DNA of 50,225 nucleotides, from NCBI GenBank assembly GCA_902776275.1, contig CACYPI010000009.1:1-50225 (forward strand). The letters are read 5' to 3'. Below the pieces are notes generated by a model. It worked only from the letters and a program-made list of their open reading frames with translations, had not been told where the DNA came from and made no database searches. This document shows, one piece after another, positions 39,703 to 47,882 of the stretch; the stretch's first letter is position 1, and each line of letters starts with the position of its first letter. The stretch comes from an uncultured Aeromonadales bacterium. GTDB taxonomy: Bacteria > Pseudomonadota > Gammaproteobacteria > Enterobacterales > Succinivibrionaceae. Both the position numbers and the translations under genes were made by a program.

Positions 39703-39801
39703 CATGGCCTCCCATGCTCTCTTGATTGTTGTCATGGCAATGAGTTTGGCACGCCCTGCGGCAGGGCTTGCAAAATGATCAAATTTTTTTTGAACTTGGC
39801 C

Positions 39802-39829
39802 TAAAGTCCCCTGCGGGGGCTTCCGTTAT
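39802..39829 (+). promoter_or_regulatory. Sigma-28-like promoter before flaG
   Basis: TAAAGTCC, twelve bases, TCCGTTAT resembles the FliA consensus TAAAGTTT-N11-GCCGATAA, with a good -35 and a partial -10. It lies 88 bases before flaG. Confidence 0.45.
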
Positions 39830-39916
39830 CGAATATGAAGATGCGACGAGGCAGATTCCGCCTGCAGGTGCAGGAGCTTGCAGGCGCTCCGCGGCCAATG
39901 CCAAGGGGGAGGAATT

Positions 39917-40501
39917 ATGAATTACATCAATGCAGTCAATGCCGCCGCGCAGCAGTACGGCGACAATGCGTTTGCGAGGAAGTCCCAGGTTGCGGCAACT
40001 GGCGCTGACAGCGCGGATGATGCGGCGCTGTCCGTGCAGCAGTCCGCTTCAGGGACCAGGACTCAGGATGCGGGCGACTCCTCTGCGGTGGGTGCCAGCT
40101 CCTGGGCCGGCGCGCTTGCCAAGGCCAAGTCAGAGCAGGGTGCCGAGGCTGCGCAGGATCACGGCTCCAGCAAGACCAAGCAGGCCACCGAGGCGGAGCT
40201 TGAAAAGCAGCGGGAGCAGGCGCGCGAGCTTACGCAGAAGCTCAACGCCCAGAACATCGGGCTGAACTTCGACCTCGACGACACCTACGACCGCATGGTC
40301 ATCAAGGTCACCAACAAGAGCACCAAGGATCTGGTGCGCCAGATCCCCTCCGAGGACCTGATGCGCTTCCAGAAGGTCATCGCCGACTTTGAAAGCGGCG
40401 ACAAGTCTGACGCCGCCTCCCAGTCCTACGGCGCGGCCGGCAGCACGCAGGATGGCCTGGCAAGCGCCATCAAGGGGCTGATCTTCGACACCAGGGCATG
40501 A
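39917..40501 (+). CDS. flaG: FlaG-family flagellar protein
   Basis: A 194-residue protein. The N-terminal 110 residues are low-complexity, rich in Ala, Ser and Gln. The C-terminal FlaG domain is KLNAQNIGLNFDLDDTYDRM, VIKVTNKSTKDLVRQIPSEDL, and ends with KGLIFDTRA. FlaG proteins affect filament length and often lie next to flagellin and fliD, but no flagellin gene is in this window. The ATG at 39917 follows GGGGGAGGAATT. The N-terminal tail is much longer than in usual FlaG proteins (about 110-150 residues). Confidence 0.9.
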   Translation: MNYINAVNAAAQQYGDNAFARKSQVAATGADSADDAALSVQQSASGTRTQDAGDSSAVGASSWAGALAKAKSEQGAEAAQDHGSSKTKQATEAELEKQREQARELTQKLNAQNIGLNFDLDDTYDRMVIKVTNKSTKDLVRQIPSEDLMRFQKVIADFESGDKSDAASQSYGAAGSTQDGLASAIKGLIFDTRA

Positions 40502-40521
40502 GATGGAACCAAAGGCTCAAG

Positions 40522-40544
40522 CGGCGCCCAATGGCGCCGTTTTT
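40522..40544 (+). terminator. flaG terminator
   Basis: CGGCGCC (40522-40528) and GGCGCCG (40533-40539) with a CAAT loop, then TTTTT. It separates flaG from the fliS promoter. Confidence 0.9.
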
Positions 40545-40578
40545 GATCCCGCCTGCGGCGCGGTTTTCGGAAAAAGGC

Positions 40579-40605
40579 TAAACTAAGGCGGGCCAGAGCC
40601 GATAA
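40579..40605 (+). promoter_or_regulatory. Sigma-28 (FliA) promoter of fliS
   Basis: TAAACTAA, eleven bases, GCCGATAA. The -10 and spacing are perfect and the -35 differs at three of the last four positions of TAAAGTTT. It lies about 45 bases before fliS. Confidence 0.85.
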
Positions 40606-40650
40606 TCAAAGTGTCAGAAGAATGTATGTTGTGTTTGCAGGAGAATAACA

Positions 40651-41070
40651 ATGTACGGCCGCAACCTTAAAGCTTACCAGCGCACCAACCTCGAGGCTGA
40701 GCTCTCGGTGGCGTCGCCCCACAGGGTCATCCAGATGCTCTTCAACGGGCTTCTGGAGAGGCTCTCGCAGGCCAAGGGCGCCATCGAGCGCAAGGATTAC
40801 GAATACAAGGCCAACCGCATCAGCAAGGCCCTGGGGATCATCGAGGGCCTGCAGGGGGCGCTCGACCGCAAGGAGAATCCGGCGCTCGGCGACAAGATGT
40901 ACGCGCTCTACGACTACATGAAGGAGCTCCTGGGAGAGGCGTCGAGCACGCTCGACGAGAAGCCCATTGACGAGGTGATAAGCCTTCTCATGCCGATCAA
41001 GAACGCCTGGGACAACATTCCAGAGGACATCAAGCAGAAGACGAACGCGGAGATCGTCGCAAGGCAGTAA
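40651..41070 (+). CDS. fliS: Flagellin export chaperone FliS
   Basis: A 139-residue helical chaperone that keeps flagellin unfolded in the cytoplasm. The N-terminal YGRNLKAYQRTNLEAELSVASPHRVIQMLFNG is typical, with helix pattern AKGAIERKDYEYKANRISKALGIIEGLQGALD. GGAG stands seven bases before the ATG. It is transcribed from its own sigma-28 promoter and ends in a terminator, and no fliD is adjacent, unlike the common fliDS order. Confidence 0.93.
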   Translation: MYGRNLKAYQRTNLEAELSVASPHRVIQMLFNGLLERLSQAKGAIERKDYEYKANRISKALGIIEGLQGALDRKENPALGDKMYALYDYMKELLGEASSTLDEKPIDEVISLLMPIKNAWDNIPEDIKQKTNAEIVARQ

Positions 41071-41098
41071 GGACAGGCGGATTCTGACAAGCCGTTGC

Positions 41099-41130
41099 AG
41101 CCCCCGTGGCCAAAAGCTCCGGGGGCTTTT
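41099..41130 (+). terminator. fliS terminator
   Basis: GCCCCCG (41100-41106) pairs with CGGGGGC (41120-41126), followed by TTTTCG. Moderate loop, good T-run. Confidence 0.85.
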
Positions 41131-41156
41131 CGTTGCCTGGCGGGGCGGCTTGATGC

Positions 41157-41181
41157 AAAAAGCCCCGGCAGGAGCCGGGGC
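41157..41181 (-). terminator. pyk terminator
   Basis: GCCCCGGC and GCCGGGGC around a four-base loop, followed on the minus strand by TTTTT. It lies 24 bases after the pyruvate kinase stop. Confidence 0.9.
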
Positions 41182-41204
41182 CTCTAGCCAAATTGGCCTT
41201 CTCT

Positions 41205-42626
41205 TTAGATGGTGTGGACGGACATCGTGTTGGTGGTGCCCGACGGGACCAGGGCGCCGTTGACCATGATGATGGTGTCGCCCTTCTTTGCAAGGCCCTC
41301 TTCCTGCGCGACCTTCATGCCCACGCGGAAGAACTCGTCGGTCGAGCTGATGCGCGGCACGAGCTTGGGGATGACGCCGCGCACGATGCACAGCTGCCTT
41401 GCGGTCTTGATGTTCGGGGTGAGCGCCAGGATGTTCGCGGTCGGGAAGTACCTGCGCAGCGCCTTGGGGCTGCCGCCGTGCTCGGTGGCCACGACGATGA
41501 GCGGGGCGTTCAAGGTCTCGGAGGCCTCGCAGGCTGCCAGGCACACCGCGGTGGTGGTCGAGCAGGGGGCGCCGTAGGCCGGGCGCATGCGGTCGAAGCG
41601 GGCGTGGATCTCGCGGTCGGTGCGCTCGCAGATGGTCGACATGGTCTTGACGGCCTCGCGCGGGTACTTGCCCTTGGCCGACTCGCCGGAGAGCATCACG
41701 GCGTCGGTGCCGTCGATGATCGCGTTGGCGACGTCGCCGGCCTCGGCGCGGGTCGGGCGCGGGTTCTTGATCATGGAGTCGAGCATCTGGGTGGCGGTGA
41801 TCACGACCTTGCCTACCTCGTTGCAGCGGCGGATGATGCGCTTCTGCGCGAAGATGACCTCCTGGGGCGGGATCTCGACGCCCATGTCGCCGCGGGCGAC
41901 CATGATGCCATCGGCGGTGGCCAGGATGTCCTCGAAGTTGTCGATGCCCTCCTGGTTCTCGATCTTGCAGATGATCTGGATGTCCTTGCCGCCGTTGGCG
42001 TCGAGGAACTCGCGGATGTCAAGCACGTCGCGGCGCGACCTGGTGAAGGAGGCGGCGATGAAGTCGACGTTGCGCTTGATGCCAAAGAGCAGATCCTGCT
42101 TGTCCTTCTCGGACATGAACGGCATCGAGATGTGGGTGTCGGGGAGGTTCACGCCCTTGTGCTCGCCCAGGGCGCCGTTGTTCTGCACCTGGCAGACGAC
42201 TTCCTCGTCGTTGTTCTTCTCCACGACCTTGAGGCCGATGAGGCCGTCGTCGAGCAGCACGGTGTCGCCGACATTGAGGTCCTTGGCCAGGTCCTTGTAG
42301 GTGACGCTGATGCGCTCCTTGTTGCCCACCACCGAGGAGTCGGTGGTGATGGTGATGCGGTCGCCGGCGCACAGCTCGATGTCCTCGCCGTTCTCGAGTG
42401 TGCAGGTGCGGATCTCCGGGCCCTTGGTGTCGAGGATGACGCCGAAGACCTTGCCGGTCTCCTTCATGATCTTCTCGATCGTGTCGATCCTGCCGCCGTG
42501 CTCCTGGTAGTCGCCGTGCGAGAAGTTCAGGCGCATGACGTTCATGCCGCTCTCGAGCAGGGTTCTCAGGATTGCCGGATCCTCGGACTTGGGACCGATG
42601 GTGCAGACCATCTTGGTTTTCTTCAT
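41205..42626 (-). CDS. pyk: Pyruvate kinase
   Basis: A 473-residue enzyme that makes pyruvate and ATP from phosphoenolpyruvate and ADP. The N-terminal [17 protein letters not shown] and [16 protein letters not shown], the catalytic [30 protein letters not shown], and TQMLDSMI with [27 protein letters not shown] are seen. The size and the [10 protein letters not shown] motif fit the PykF class (470 residues). The ATG at 42626 has no Shine-Dalgarno; instead a strong site about 40 bases upstream serves a short leader frame whose stop overlaps the ATG (see separate entry). Confidence 0.95.
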   Translation of the reverse strand: MKKTKMVCTIGPKSEDPAILRTLLESGMNVMRLNFSHGDYQEHGGRIDTIEKIMKETGKVFGVILDTKGPEIRTCTLENGEDIELCAGDRITITTDSSVVGNKERISVTYKDLAKDLNVGDTVLLDDGLIGLKVVEKNNDEEVVCQVQNNGALGEHKGVNLPDTHISMPFMSEKDKQDLLFGIKRNVDFIAASFTRSRRDVLDIREFLDANGGKDIQIICKIENQEGIDNFEDILATADGIMVARGDMGVEIPPQEVIFAQKRIIRRCNEVGKVVITATQMLDSMIKNPRPTRAEAGDVANAIIDGTDAVMLSGESAKGKYPREAVKTMSTICERTDREIHARFDRMRPAYGAPCSTTTAVCLAACEASETLNAPLIVVATEHGGSPKALRRYFPTANILALTPNIKTARQLCIVRGVIPKLVPRISSTDEFFRVGMKVAQEEGLAKKGDTIIMVNGALVPSGTTNTMSVHTI

Positions 42627-42661
42627 TTGGTGCAAAGACGCGCGCGGGCAGGGGCCGGCAC
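42623..42661 (-). CDS. Putative 12-codon leader peptide before pyk
   Basis: AAAGGAGGAGAC precedes a GTG at 42661. The frame reads 12 codons ([12 protein letters not shown]) and its TGA overlaps the pyk ATG (ATGA). Because pyk lacks a ribosome-binding site of its own, re-initiation from this leader is a simple explanation. Alternatively the true pyk start could be an unusual codon upstream in frame (TTG at 42635). Confidence 0.4.
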   Translation of the reverse strand: MPAPARARLCTK

Positions 42662-43127
42662 GTCTCCTCCTTTTTGAAATGTGGATGTGGTTTGTTGTCA
42701 AGGCGCCTGCCGCCATGACGCGCCGGGAATTCATCTTGCGGCCCTAGTGGCCGGCGCCCCCGGCGGGGCGCTCTCCTTATTGGCTTGTGCGGCGGCAGGC
42801 CTCCCGAATCTGCCACGTTGCGGCGGCCGCCGCACCGCGCCTCAAGGCGCGTCCGCCATTCATCGACCTTCAGGCCGGCTGGCGAATTTTTTATTGATTT
42901 TTCAATGCTGACAAAAGTGCATGCCGCTGTGAAATTTCGTGCTGATTATACCAAAAAGTTTAATCAGGAATGTCAGGGCGAAAGGGGCGTTTGGTTAAAT
43001 TTGCGAAAGCTTGAAGCCTTGATGCAGCGCAGTTTGCGGCGATCTCATGCTGCATGGGGCACAGGTGGAAGGGCTGGAGGAATTGAAAGTTTTGCCCGCT
43101 TGCGGTGCGGTGAGGGCTTTTGGAATG
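42662..43127. other. Gene-free stretch upstream of pyk
   Basis: About 465 bases between the pyk ribosome-binding site and the frd terminator. The central part (about 42890-42975) is AT-rich and probably holds the pyk promoter. No convincing gene, repeat or RNA is seen. Confidence 0.5.
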
Positions 43128-43153
43128 AAAAAAAGGGCCCGCAGCGCGGGCCC
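43128..43153 (-). terminator. frdABCD terminator
   Basis: GGGCCCGC and GCGGGCCC around AGC, followed by seven T on the minus strand. It lies 18 bases after the frdD stop. Confidence 0.93.
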
Positions 43154-43171
43154 TTGCTCAGAATTGGTCTC

Positions 43172-43549
43172 TTAGAACAGCTCGACGTAGCTCAAAAGCT
43201 GCAAGCCAAGATCGATGAAGGAGATCGCCGCGGCGGCGCCGTAGCAGATGAACCAGAAGATCTTGCTGTGCAGGTTGAAGTCATGCGTGGAGTGGTACAT
43301 GCGGTGGAGCGAGTAGAAGCTCAGGATGAACACCACGCCGAAGAGCACGAGCGCTAGGAACCAGTTGCCGAGGATCCCGGAGACCTGGGCAAAGCTCAGC
43401 AGGCCTGAGTCCGCATCGGGAGGGCAGATGCCCGCAACGATGAAGATGACCAGGATGGCAGGGAGGATCCACGCGGCGACCATGCCGCCGGTTCCGAACA
43501 TGAGCCAGTAGATGGGCTCGTCAGAGCGGGTAGGAAGAATCTGACGCAT
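43172..43549 (-). CDS. frdD: Fumarate reductase membrane anchor subunit D
   Basis: A 125-residue protein with three hydrophobic helices. RSDEPIYWLMFGTGGMVAAW near the N-terminus and LHRMYHSTHDFNLH match E. coli FrdD closely in position and character. With FrdC it anchors the catalytic dimer and binds menaquinol. It follows frdC by 12 bases. There is no haem-ligand pattern of succinate dehydrogenase anchors, as expected for the haem-free enzyme. Confidence 0.92.
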   Translation of the reverse strand: MRQILPTRSDEPIYWLMFGTGGMVAAWILPAILVIFIVAGICPPDADSGLLSFAQVSGILGNWFLALVLFGVVFILSFYSLHRMYHSTHDFNLHSKIFWFICYGAAAAISFIDLGLQLLSYVELF

Positions 43550-43561
43550 TTTTCTCTCTCC

Positions 43562-44011
43562 TTACTTGGTCAGCAGCGCAGCGCCGAGGACGACCACGAA
43601 GCCGCCGATGGCGGCAGCGTAGAGGCCGATCTTCGTGACATAGTCAGGAAGGCGCTCGGTGCTGTTCTTGTTCATGAACACGCGGACTGCCTTGGGCATC
43701 AGGTTGAACCAGGTGACCATGTGGAACAGCTGCGCGGCCAGGGCGAGGATGTTGAGGATGATCACCACCGGGTTGGCCAAGAAGTCCTGGACGAACCACA
43801 TGTAGGGGGCGACGGTATCCGGATCCTCGGGATCGCCGTAGGCGGAAAGCGCGAACAGGAAGACGCCAAGCAGGATCTCAAGCACTGCGAACAGCGCCAT
43901 GACTGCGGTGCCCTCGCGGAGCATGTAGCGGACATAGAACGGATTCTTGGTCCACCAGTTCCACGAGACTTCGCGGTGGTAGGGCTTGCGGAAAGATTTT
44001 GCTTCGGCCAT
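43562..44011 (-). CDS. frdC: Fumarate reductase membrane anchor subunit C
   Basis: A 149-residue three-helix protein. The N-terminal WWTKNPFYVRYMLREGTAVMALF parallels the E. coli WWKKLPFYRFYMLREGTAV region, and AQLFHMVTWFNLMPKA contains the quinone-site His/Trp neighbourhood. It is about 18 residues longer than the E. coli subunit, mainly in a loop of acidic residues (GDPEDPDTVAPYM). It starts three bases after frdB. Confidence 0.92.
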   Translation of the reverse strand: MAEAKSFRKPYHREVSWNWWTKNPFYVRYMLREGTAVMALFAVLEILLGVFLFALSAYGDPEDPDTVAPYMWFVQDFLANPVVIILNILALAAQLFHMVTWFNLMPKAVRVFMNKNSTERLPDYVTKIGLYAAAIGGFVVVLGAALLTK

Positions 44012-44014
44012 TGC

Positions 44015-44773
44015 TTATTCCTCCGGCTTAACGAGCTTGATCACATAGTCGGTGGCGCTCATCTTCTTGCCAAGCTGGATGGCAGAGGAAGGATCCACCT
44101 TCTTCGGGCAGACTTCGGAGCAGTAGCCGACGAAGGTGCAGCCCCAGACGCCGTTCTCGGAGTTGAGGAACGGCAGGCGCTGCAGCGCGCCGCTGTCGCG
44201 GCTGTCGATGTTGTAGCGGTACAGCAGCGTCAGCGCAGCCGGGCCGATGAACTTCGGGTTGAGCTTGTACTGCGGGCAGGCGGCGTAGCAGCAGCCGCAG
44301 TTGATGCACTGGGCGAACTGCAGATAGGCCTCCATCTGCATGGGGCTCTGCTTGAAGTTGCGGTTGAGCGGCATCTTCGCGTCCTTGGCGGACGGGATGA
44401 TGTACGGCTTGATGAGCTCGATCTTCTCGATGAGGTCGGAAAGGTCGACCACCAGGTCGCGCTCGATGGGGAAGTTGGCCAGGGGCTCGACCCTGATCTC
44501 CTGCCCGTCGTAGTCGCGCAGGAAGGTCTTGCACGCAAGGTGCGGGACGTTGTTGACCATCATGCCGCAGGAGCCGCAGATTGCCATGCGGCAGGACCAG
44601 CGGAACGAAAGGCTCGGCTCAAGGTTGTCCTTGATGTAGAACAGGGCCTCGAGCAGAGAGGTGCCGTGGTGGTACGGAACCTCGAAGGTCTGATCCCAAG
44701 GCTTGTCATCCTGCTCCGGGCGGTAGCGGAGCACGGTGATCTTCATTTTCTTCTCGATGTCGGTGTCAGCCAT
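44015..44773 (-). CDS. frdB: Fumarate reductase iron-sulfur subunit
   Basis: A 252-residue electron-transfer subunit. The [2Fe-2S] cluster ligands are C61, C66, C69 and C81 ([10 protein letters not shown] and HLAC). The [4Fe-4S] and [3Fe-4S] ligands lie in [12 protein letters not shown] and [17 protein letters not shown]. It passes electrons from menaquinol in FrdCD to the flavin of FrdA. The gene starts three bases after frdA. Confidence 0.95.
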   Translation of the reverse strand: MADTDIEKKMKITVLRYRPEQDDKPWDQTFEVPYHHGTSLLEALFYIKDNLEPSLSFRWSCRMAICGSCGMMVNNVPHLACKTFLRDYDGQEIRVEPLANFPIERDLVVDLSDLIEKIELIKPYIIPSAKDAKMPLNRNFKQSPMQMEAYLQFAQCINCGCCYAACPQYKLNPKFIGPAALTLLYRYNIDSRDSGALQRLPFLNSENGVWGCTFVGYCSEVCPKKVDPSSAIQLGKKMSATDYVIKLVKPEE

Positions 44774-44776
44774 TTG

Positions 44777-46600
44777 TTACTTGGCCTCCTGTGCTGCTTT
44801 GGCTTTCGCGGCCCTCTCGGCCTCGGCCTTTTCCGCTGCGGCGCCGTAAACGCGCTTGGCAGGCTGGAAGGTGGTGATCTTCACGTCCTGGAGCTTGATC
44901 TCAGGCAGGCCGGTCTCCTTGTTGAGGAAGGCCAGGGAGTGCTTGAGGAAGTTCTTGTCGTCGCGCTCCTTGTAGGCGCCGTTAGGGCCGTCGAGGCGCT
45001 GGTGCGAGCCGCGGGACTCCTTGCGGTTGATGGCGGAGTACACCATGGTCTGGGCGACGTCGAGGGTGTAGCCCAGCTCGATGAGGTTCATCCACTCGGT
45101 GTTGAACACGCGGCCGCGGTCGGTGATGCCGACGTTCTTGTAGCGCTCCTTGAGCTTCTTGAGGGTGTCGATGGTCTTCTGCATGCCCTCTTCCTCGCGG
45201 TAGATGCCGACGCCCTCTTCCATGGTCTGGCCCATTTCGTGGCGGATCTTGCCCTGCGAGTCGGTGCCCTTGATGTCGAACAGCGACAGGGCGCGCTTCT
45301 CGGCCTCCTCGGCCTGGCGGGCGAGCTCAGGGGAATCGTAGTCCTCGACCTTGTGGGCGCGCTCGGCCATGGCGTCGCCGCCGGCCTTGCCGAACACAAC
45401 GGTCTCGACCAGGGAGTTGGAGCCCAGGCGGTTGGCGCCGTGGATGCCCACGGAGGCGCACTCGCCGGCGGCGTACAGGCCTTCCATGCGGGTGGCGGTC
45501 CTGCCGTCGGTCTCGATGCCGCCCATGGTGTAGTGGACGACCGGGCGGACCGGCACAGGAGCCTTCACCGGGTCGACGCCGGAGTAGGTCATTGCCAGCT
45601 CGCAGATGAGCGGGAGGCGCTCGTGGAGGTACTTCTCGCCGAGGTGGGTGAGGTCGAGCAGGACCGCTTCGCCCAGCGGGTACTTGATGGTGCGGCCCTT
45701 CTTGGACTCGTTCCAGAATGCCTGGGACAGCTTGTCGCGGGGGCCCAGCTCCATGTACTTGTTCTTCGGGTGCCCGACCGGGGTCTCAGGGCCGAGGCCG
45801 TAGTCCTGCAGGTAGCGGTAGTGGTCCTTGTTGTAGAGGACGCCGCCTTCGCCGCGGCAGCCTTCAGTCATCAGCAGGCCGCAGCCGAGCAGGCCGGTGG
45901 GGTGGTACTGCACGAACTCCATGTCGCGCAGAGGGACGCCGTGGCGGTAGGCGAGGGCCTGGCCGTCGCCGGTGACGATGCCGCCATTGGTGTTGAAGAG
46001 GTAGCAGCGTCCAGCGCCGCCGGTGGCGAGGAACACGCACTTGGCGTTGATCTGGCGGAAGATGCCGTTCTGCAGGTCGTAGCAGACGACGCCGCGGCAG
46101 ATCCCGTCCTCAACCAGCAGGTCGAGCACGAAGTGCTCGTCGAAGCGGTGGATCGAGGGGAACTTCACGGAAGTCTGGAAAAGGGTGTGCAGCATGTGGA
46201 AGCCCGACTTGTCGGCGGCGAACCAGGTGCGCGGCACCTTCATGCCACCGAAGCGGCGGACGTTTATGTCGCCGTTGGGCTTGCGGCTCCACGGGCAGCC
46301 CCAGTGTTCAAGCTGGTAGAGTTCCTCGGTGGTGTGGTGCACGAAGTAGTCGACAACATCCTGCTCGCACAGCCAGTCGCCGCCAGCGACGGTGTCCTCG
46401 AAGTGCTTCTGCAGCGAGTCGTCGTCGCGGACCACGCCTGCGGCGCCGCCTTCAGCGGCTACGGTGTGGGAACGCATGGGGTAGACTTTGGAAATGAGCG
46501 CAACGCGAAGCTTGGGATCAGCCTGCGCCACTGCAATGGCAGCGCGAAGACCTGCTCCACCGGCACCCACGATCGCAACATCAAATTGATATTTTTCCAC
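44777..46600 (-). CDS. frdA: Fumarate reductase flavoprotein subunit
   Basis: A 607-residue flavoprotein that reduces fumarate to succinate on the cytoplasmic face. GAGGAG (12-17) binds FAD and His45 in SHTVAAEGG is the covalent FAD site. The active-site motif is FVQYHPTGLLGCGLLMTEGCRGEGG, and SVGIHGANRLGSNSL closes the FAD domain. Length and order frdABCD equal E. coli (602 residues), and FrdA is preferred over SdhA from the four-gene order and anchor type. The start is GTG at 46600 with TAGGAG upstream. The C-terminal tail is Ala/Lys/Glu-rich. Confidence 0.96.
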   Translation of the reverse strand: MEKYQFDVAIVGAGGAGLRAAIAVAQADPKLRVALISKVYPMRSHTVAAEGGAAGVVRDDDSLQKHFEDTVAGGDWLCEQDVVDYFVHHTTEELYQLEHWGCPWSRKPNGDINVRRFGGMKVPRTWFAADKSGFHMLHTLFQTSVKFPSIHRFDEHFVLDLLVEDGICRGVVCYDLQNGIFRQINAKCVFLATGGAGRCYLFNTNGGIVTGDGQALAYRHGVPLRDMEFVQYHPTGLLGCGLLMTEGCRGEGGVLYNKDHYRYLQDYGLGPETPVGHPKNKYMELGPRDKLSQAFWNESKKGRTIKYPLGEAVLLDLTHLGEKYLHERLPLICELAMTYSGVDPVKAPVPVRPVVHYTMGGIETDGRTATRMEGLYAAGECASVGIHGANRLGSNSLVETVVFGKAGGDAMAERAHKVEDYDSPELARQAEEAEKRALSLFDIKGTDSQGKIRHEMGQTMEEGVGIYREEEGMQKTIDTLKKLKERYKNVGITDRGRVFNTEWMNLIELGYTLDVAQTMVYSAINRKESRGSHQRLDGPNGAYKERDDKNFLKHSLAFLNKETGLPEIKLQDVKITTFQPAKRVYGAAAEKAEAERAAKAKAAQEAK

Positions 46601-46674
46601 GTGAATCTCCTAAGATTCCGGCTTCTCGCACAGGGAGCCCTGTCCTCGTCACCGGACGCAAGCAAAAAATCGGC

Positions 46675-46683
46675 TCAATTATA
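46675..46683 (-). promoter_or_regulatory. frd promoter -10 (extended)
   Basis: On the minus strand TGGTATAAT, an extended -10 with a perfect hexamer (plus ATTATA at 46678-46683), lies about 78 bases before frdA. The -35 is poor (T-rich), and no clear FNR box was found. Confidence 0.55.
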
Positions 46684-46808
46684 CCAAAGATAAAAGTTGA
46701 AAAAACGTATCATCAAGGATCCAACAGCCGCATGGATCAAAGATCTCAAACGTCTGTGCGTCAGCGCCTTTGAAGGGCGTGGCACTGGCTCTTGGCGTTT
46801 GAAGAATG

Positions 46809-46841
46809 AAAAAGCCCCGCGGAGGATCGCCTCTGCGGGGC
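46809..46841 (-). terminator. psd terminator
   Basis: GCCCCGC and GCGGGGC arms with an inner GGAGG/CCTCT pairing and an ATCG loop, followed by TTTTT on the minus strand. Confidence 0.9.
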
Positions 46842-46883
46842 CCTGGCCCGGACCAGCTTGTTTAGATGCTCATCAGATGGCCA

Positions 46884-47726
46884 TCAGATGGTCATCGGCT
46901 GGCCGAACTTCACCGGAGTGCCCTGGATTATGTCGTTGGTGAGCGCGCCCTGGTTCTCAGGCCATATGCAGATCACGGTGCTGCCGTACTCGAAATAGCC
47001 GATCTCATCGCCCTTCTTGTAGGTGAACTGGTCGGGATCGTAGTAGCTCGTCTTGATCCCCTTGCGCCTGACCACGGTGCCGCCCCAGGAGGTGTGGATG
47101 CTCCCCACCAGCGCCGCCCCCACGAAGATGAGGCAGAACGGCCCCTCGCGGGTGCCGAAGAGGCAGACGAGCCTCTCGTTGCGGGTGTAGAGGTTATGCA
47201 GCCTCGAGGTGTTGCGCCTGCCCACCGGGAAGTGCCTGCCGGGGATGTGGATGGTCTTGACCAGCGTGCCGTCGAGGGGCATGTGGACGCGGTGGTAGTT
47301 GGCAGGGGAGAGGTAGAAGGTGGCAAACTGGCCCATCTCGAAGGGGGCGCAGTCGGCGTTGTTGCCGCCCATCAGCGCCTTGAACGAGTAGTCGACGCCC
47401 TTGGCCTGGATGAGGCGGCCTGCGCGCAGCTGCCCGCAGGCGCCGACCGTGCCGTCCACCGGCACGGCCGCCGTGCACTCCTGGGCGATGGGCCTTGCAT
47501 CAGGCTTGAGCTTTCTGATGAAGAACTCGTTGAAGGTCTTGTAGGAGGCGAGGTCCTGTTGCGCCACCTCAGACATGTCGATGCCGTAGGTCTTGATGAA
47601 GGACTTGATGAGAAACTGCGTGAGCGATCCCGCCTGGGCGTTGGCAAGCTTGCCCAGCAGGCAGGTGAGGGTGTTGAAGGGGGCCATGTAGTTGACGGCC
47701 TTCGTCAAGCAGTTTGATAAGGACAT
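46884..47726 (-). CDS. psd: Phosphatidylserine decarboxylase proenzyme
   Basis: A 280-residue membrane-associated enzyme that makes phosphatidylethanolamine. FNEFFIRKLKPDARPI, VDGTVGACG, YHRVHMPLDG with the catalytic His, and FEYGSTVICIWPE near the C-terminus are seen. The self-cleavage site, usually LGST, reads YGST here; Gly-Ser-Thr, with the Ser that becomes the pyruvoyl group, is kept. The ATG at 47726 is chosen over a longer frame because the N-terminus MSLSNCLTKAVNYMAPFN fits the family; the site AATGGAGCGAAC supplies GGAG. Terminated by its own hairpin. Confidence 0.93.
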   Translation of the reverse strand: MSLSNCLTKAVNYMAPFNTLTCLLGKLANAQAGSLTQFLIKSFIKTYGIDMSEVAQQDLASYKTFNEFFIRKLKPDARPIAQECTAAVPVDGTVGACGQLRAGRLIQAKGVDYSFKALMGGNNADCAPFEMGQFATFYLSPANYHRVHMPLDGTLVKTIHIPGRHFPVGRRNTSRLHNLYTRNERLVCLFGTREGPFCLIFVGAALVGSIHTSWGGTVVRRKGIKTSYYDPDQFTYKKGDEIGYFEYGSTVICIWPENQGALTNDIIQGTPVKFGQPMTI

Positions 47727-47882
47727 GTTCGCTCCATTATGCGTGCGCCGCCTTGGCGGCTTGCACTGGATTTTAACAGATCCGCAATGGCAGGGCCGCC
47801 GCGGCCCGGGCGTCCTGCCTGCAACGGGGCGCCGCCTGCGCCGCGTGCTGTTAAGATCTCCTTTTGCATATGGAGGCATGGC

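Noticed and set aside
39747..39776. A second sigma-54 promoter candidate (TGGCACG) before flaG
   Set aside because: There is no GC-containing -12 element at the right spacing; TTGC lies far downstream. A GCCCTGC/GCAGGGC dyad explains most of the sequence.
43721..46693. A 990-codon open frame on the plus strand antisense to frdA, frdB and frdC
   Set aside because: It runs opposite to well-recognised genes with conserved catalytic residues. The composition is typical of a GC-rich antisense shadow and no domain is recognisable.
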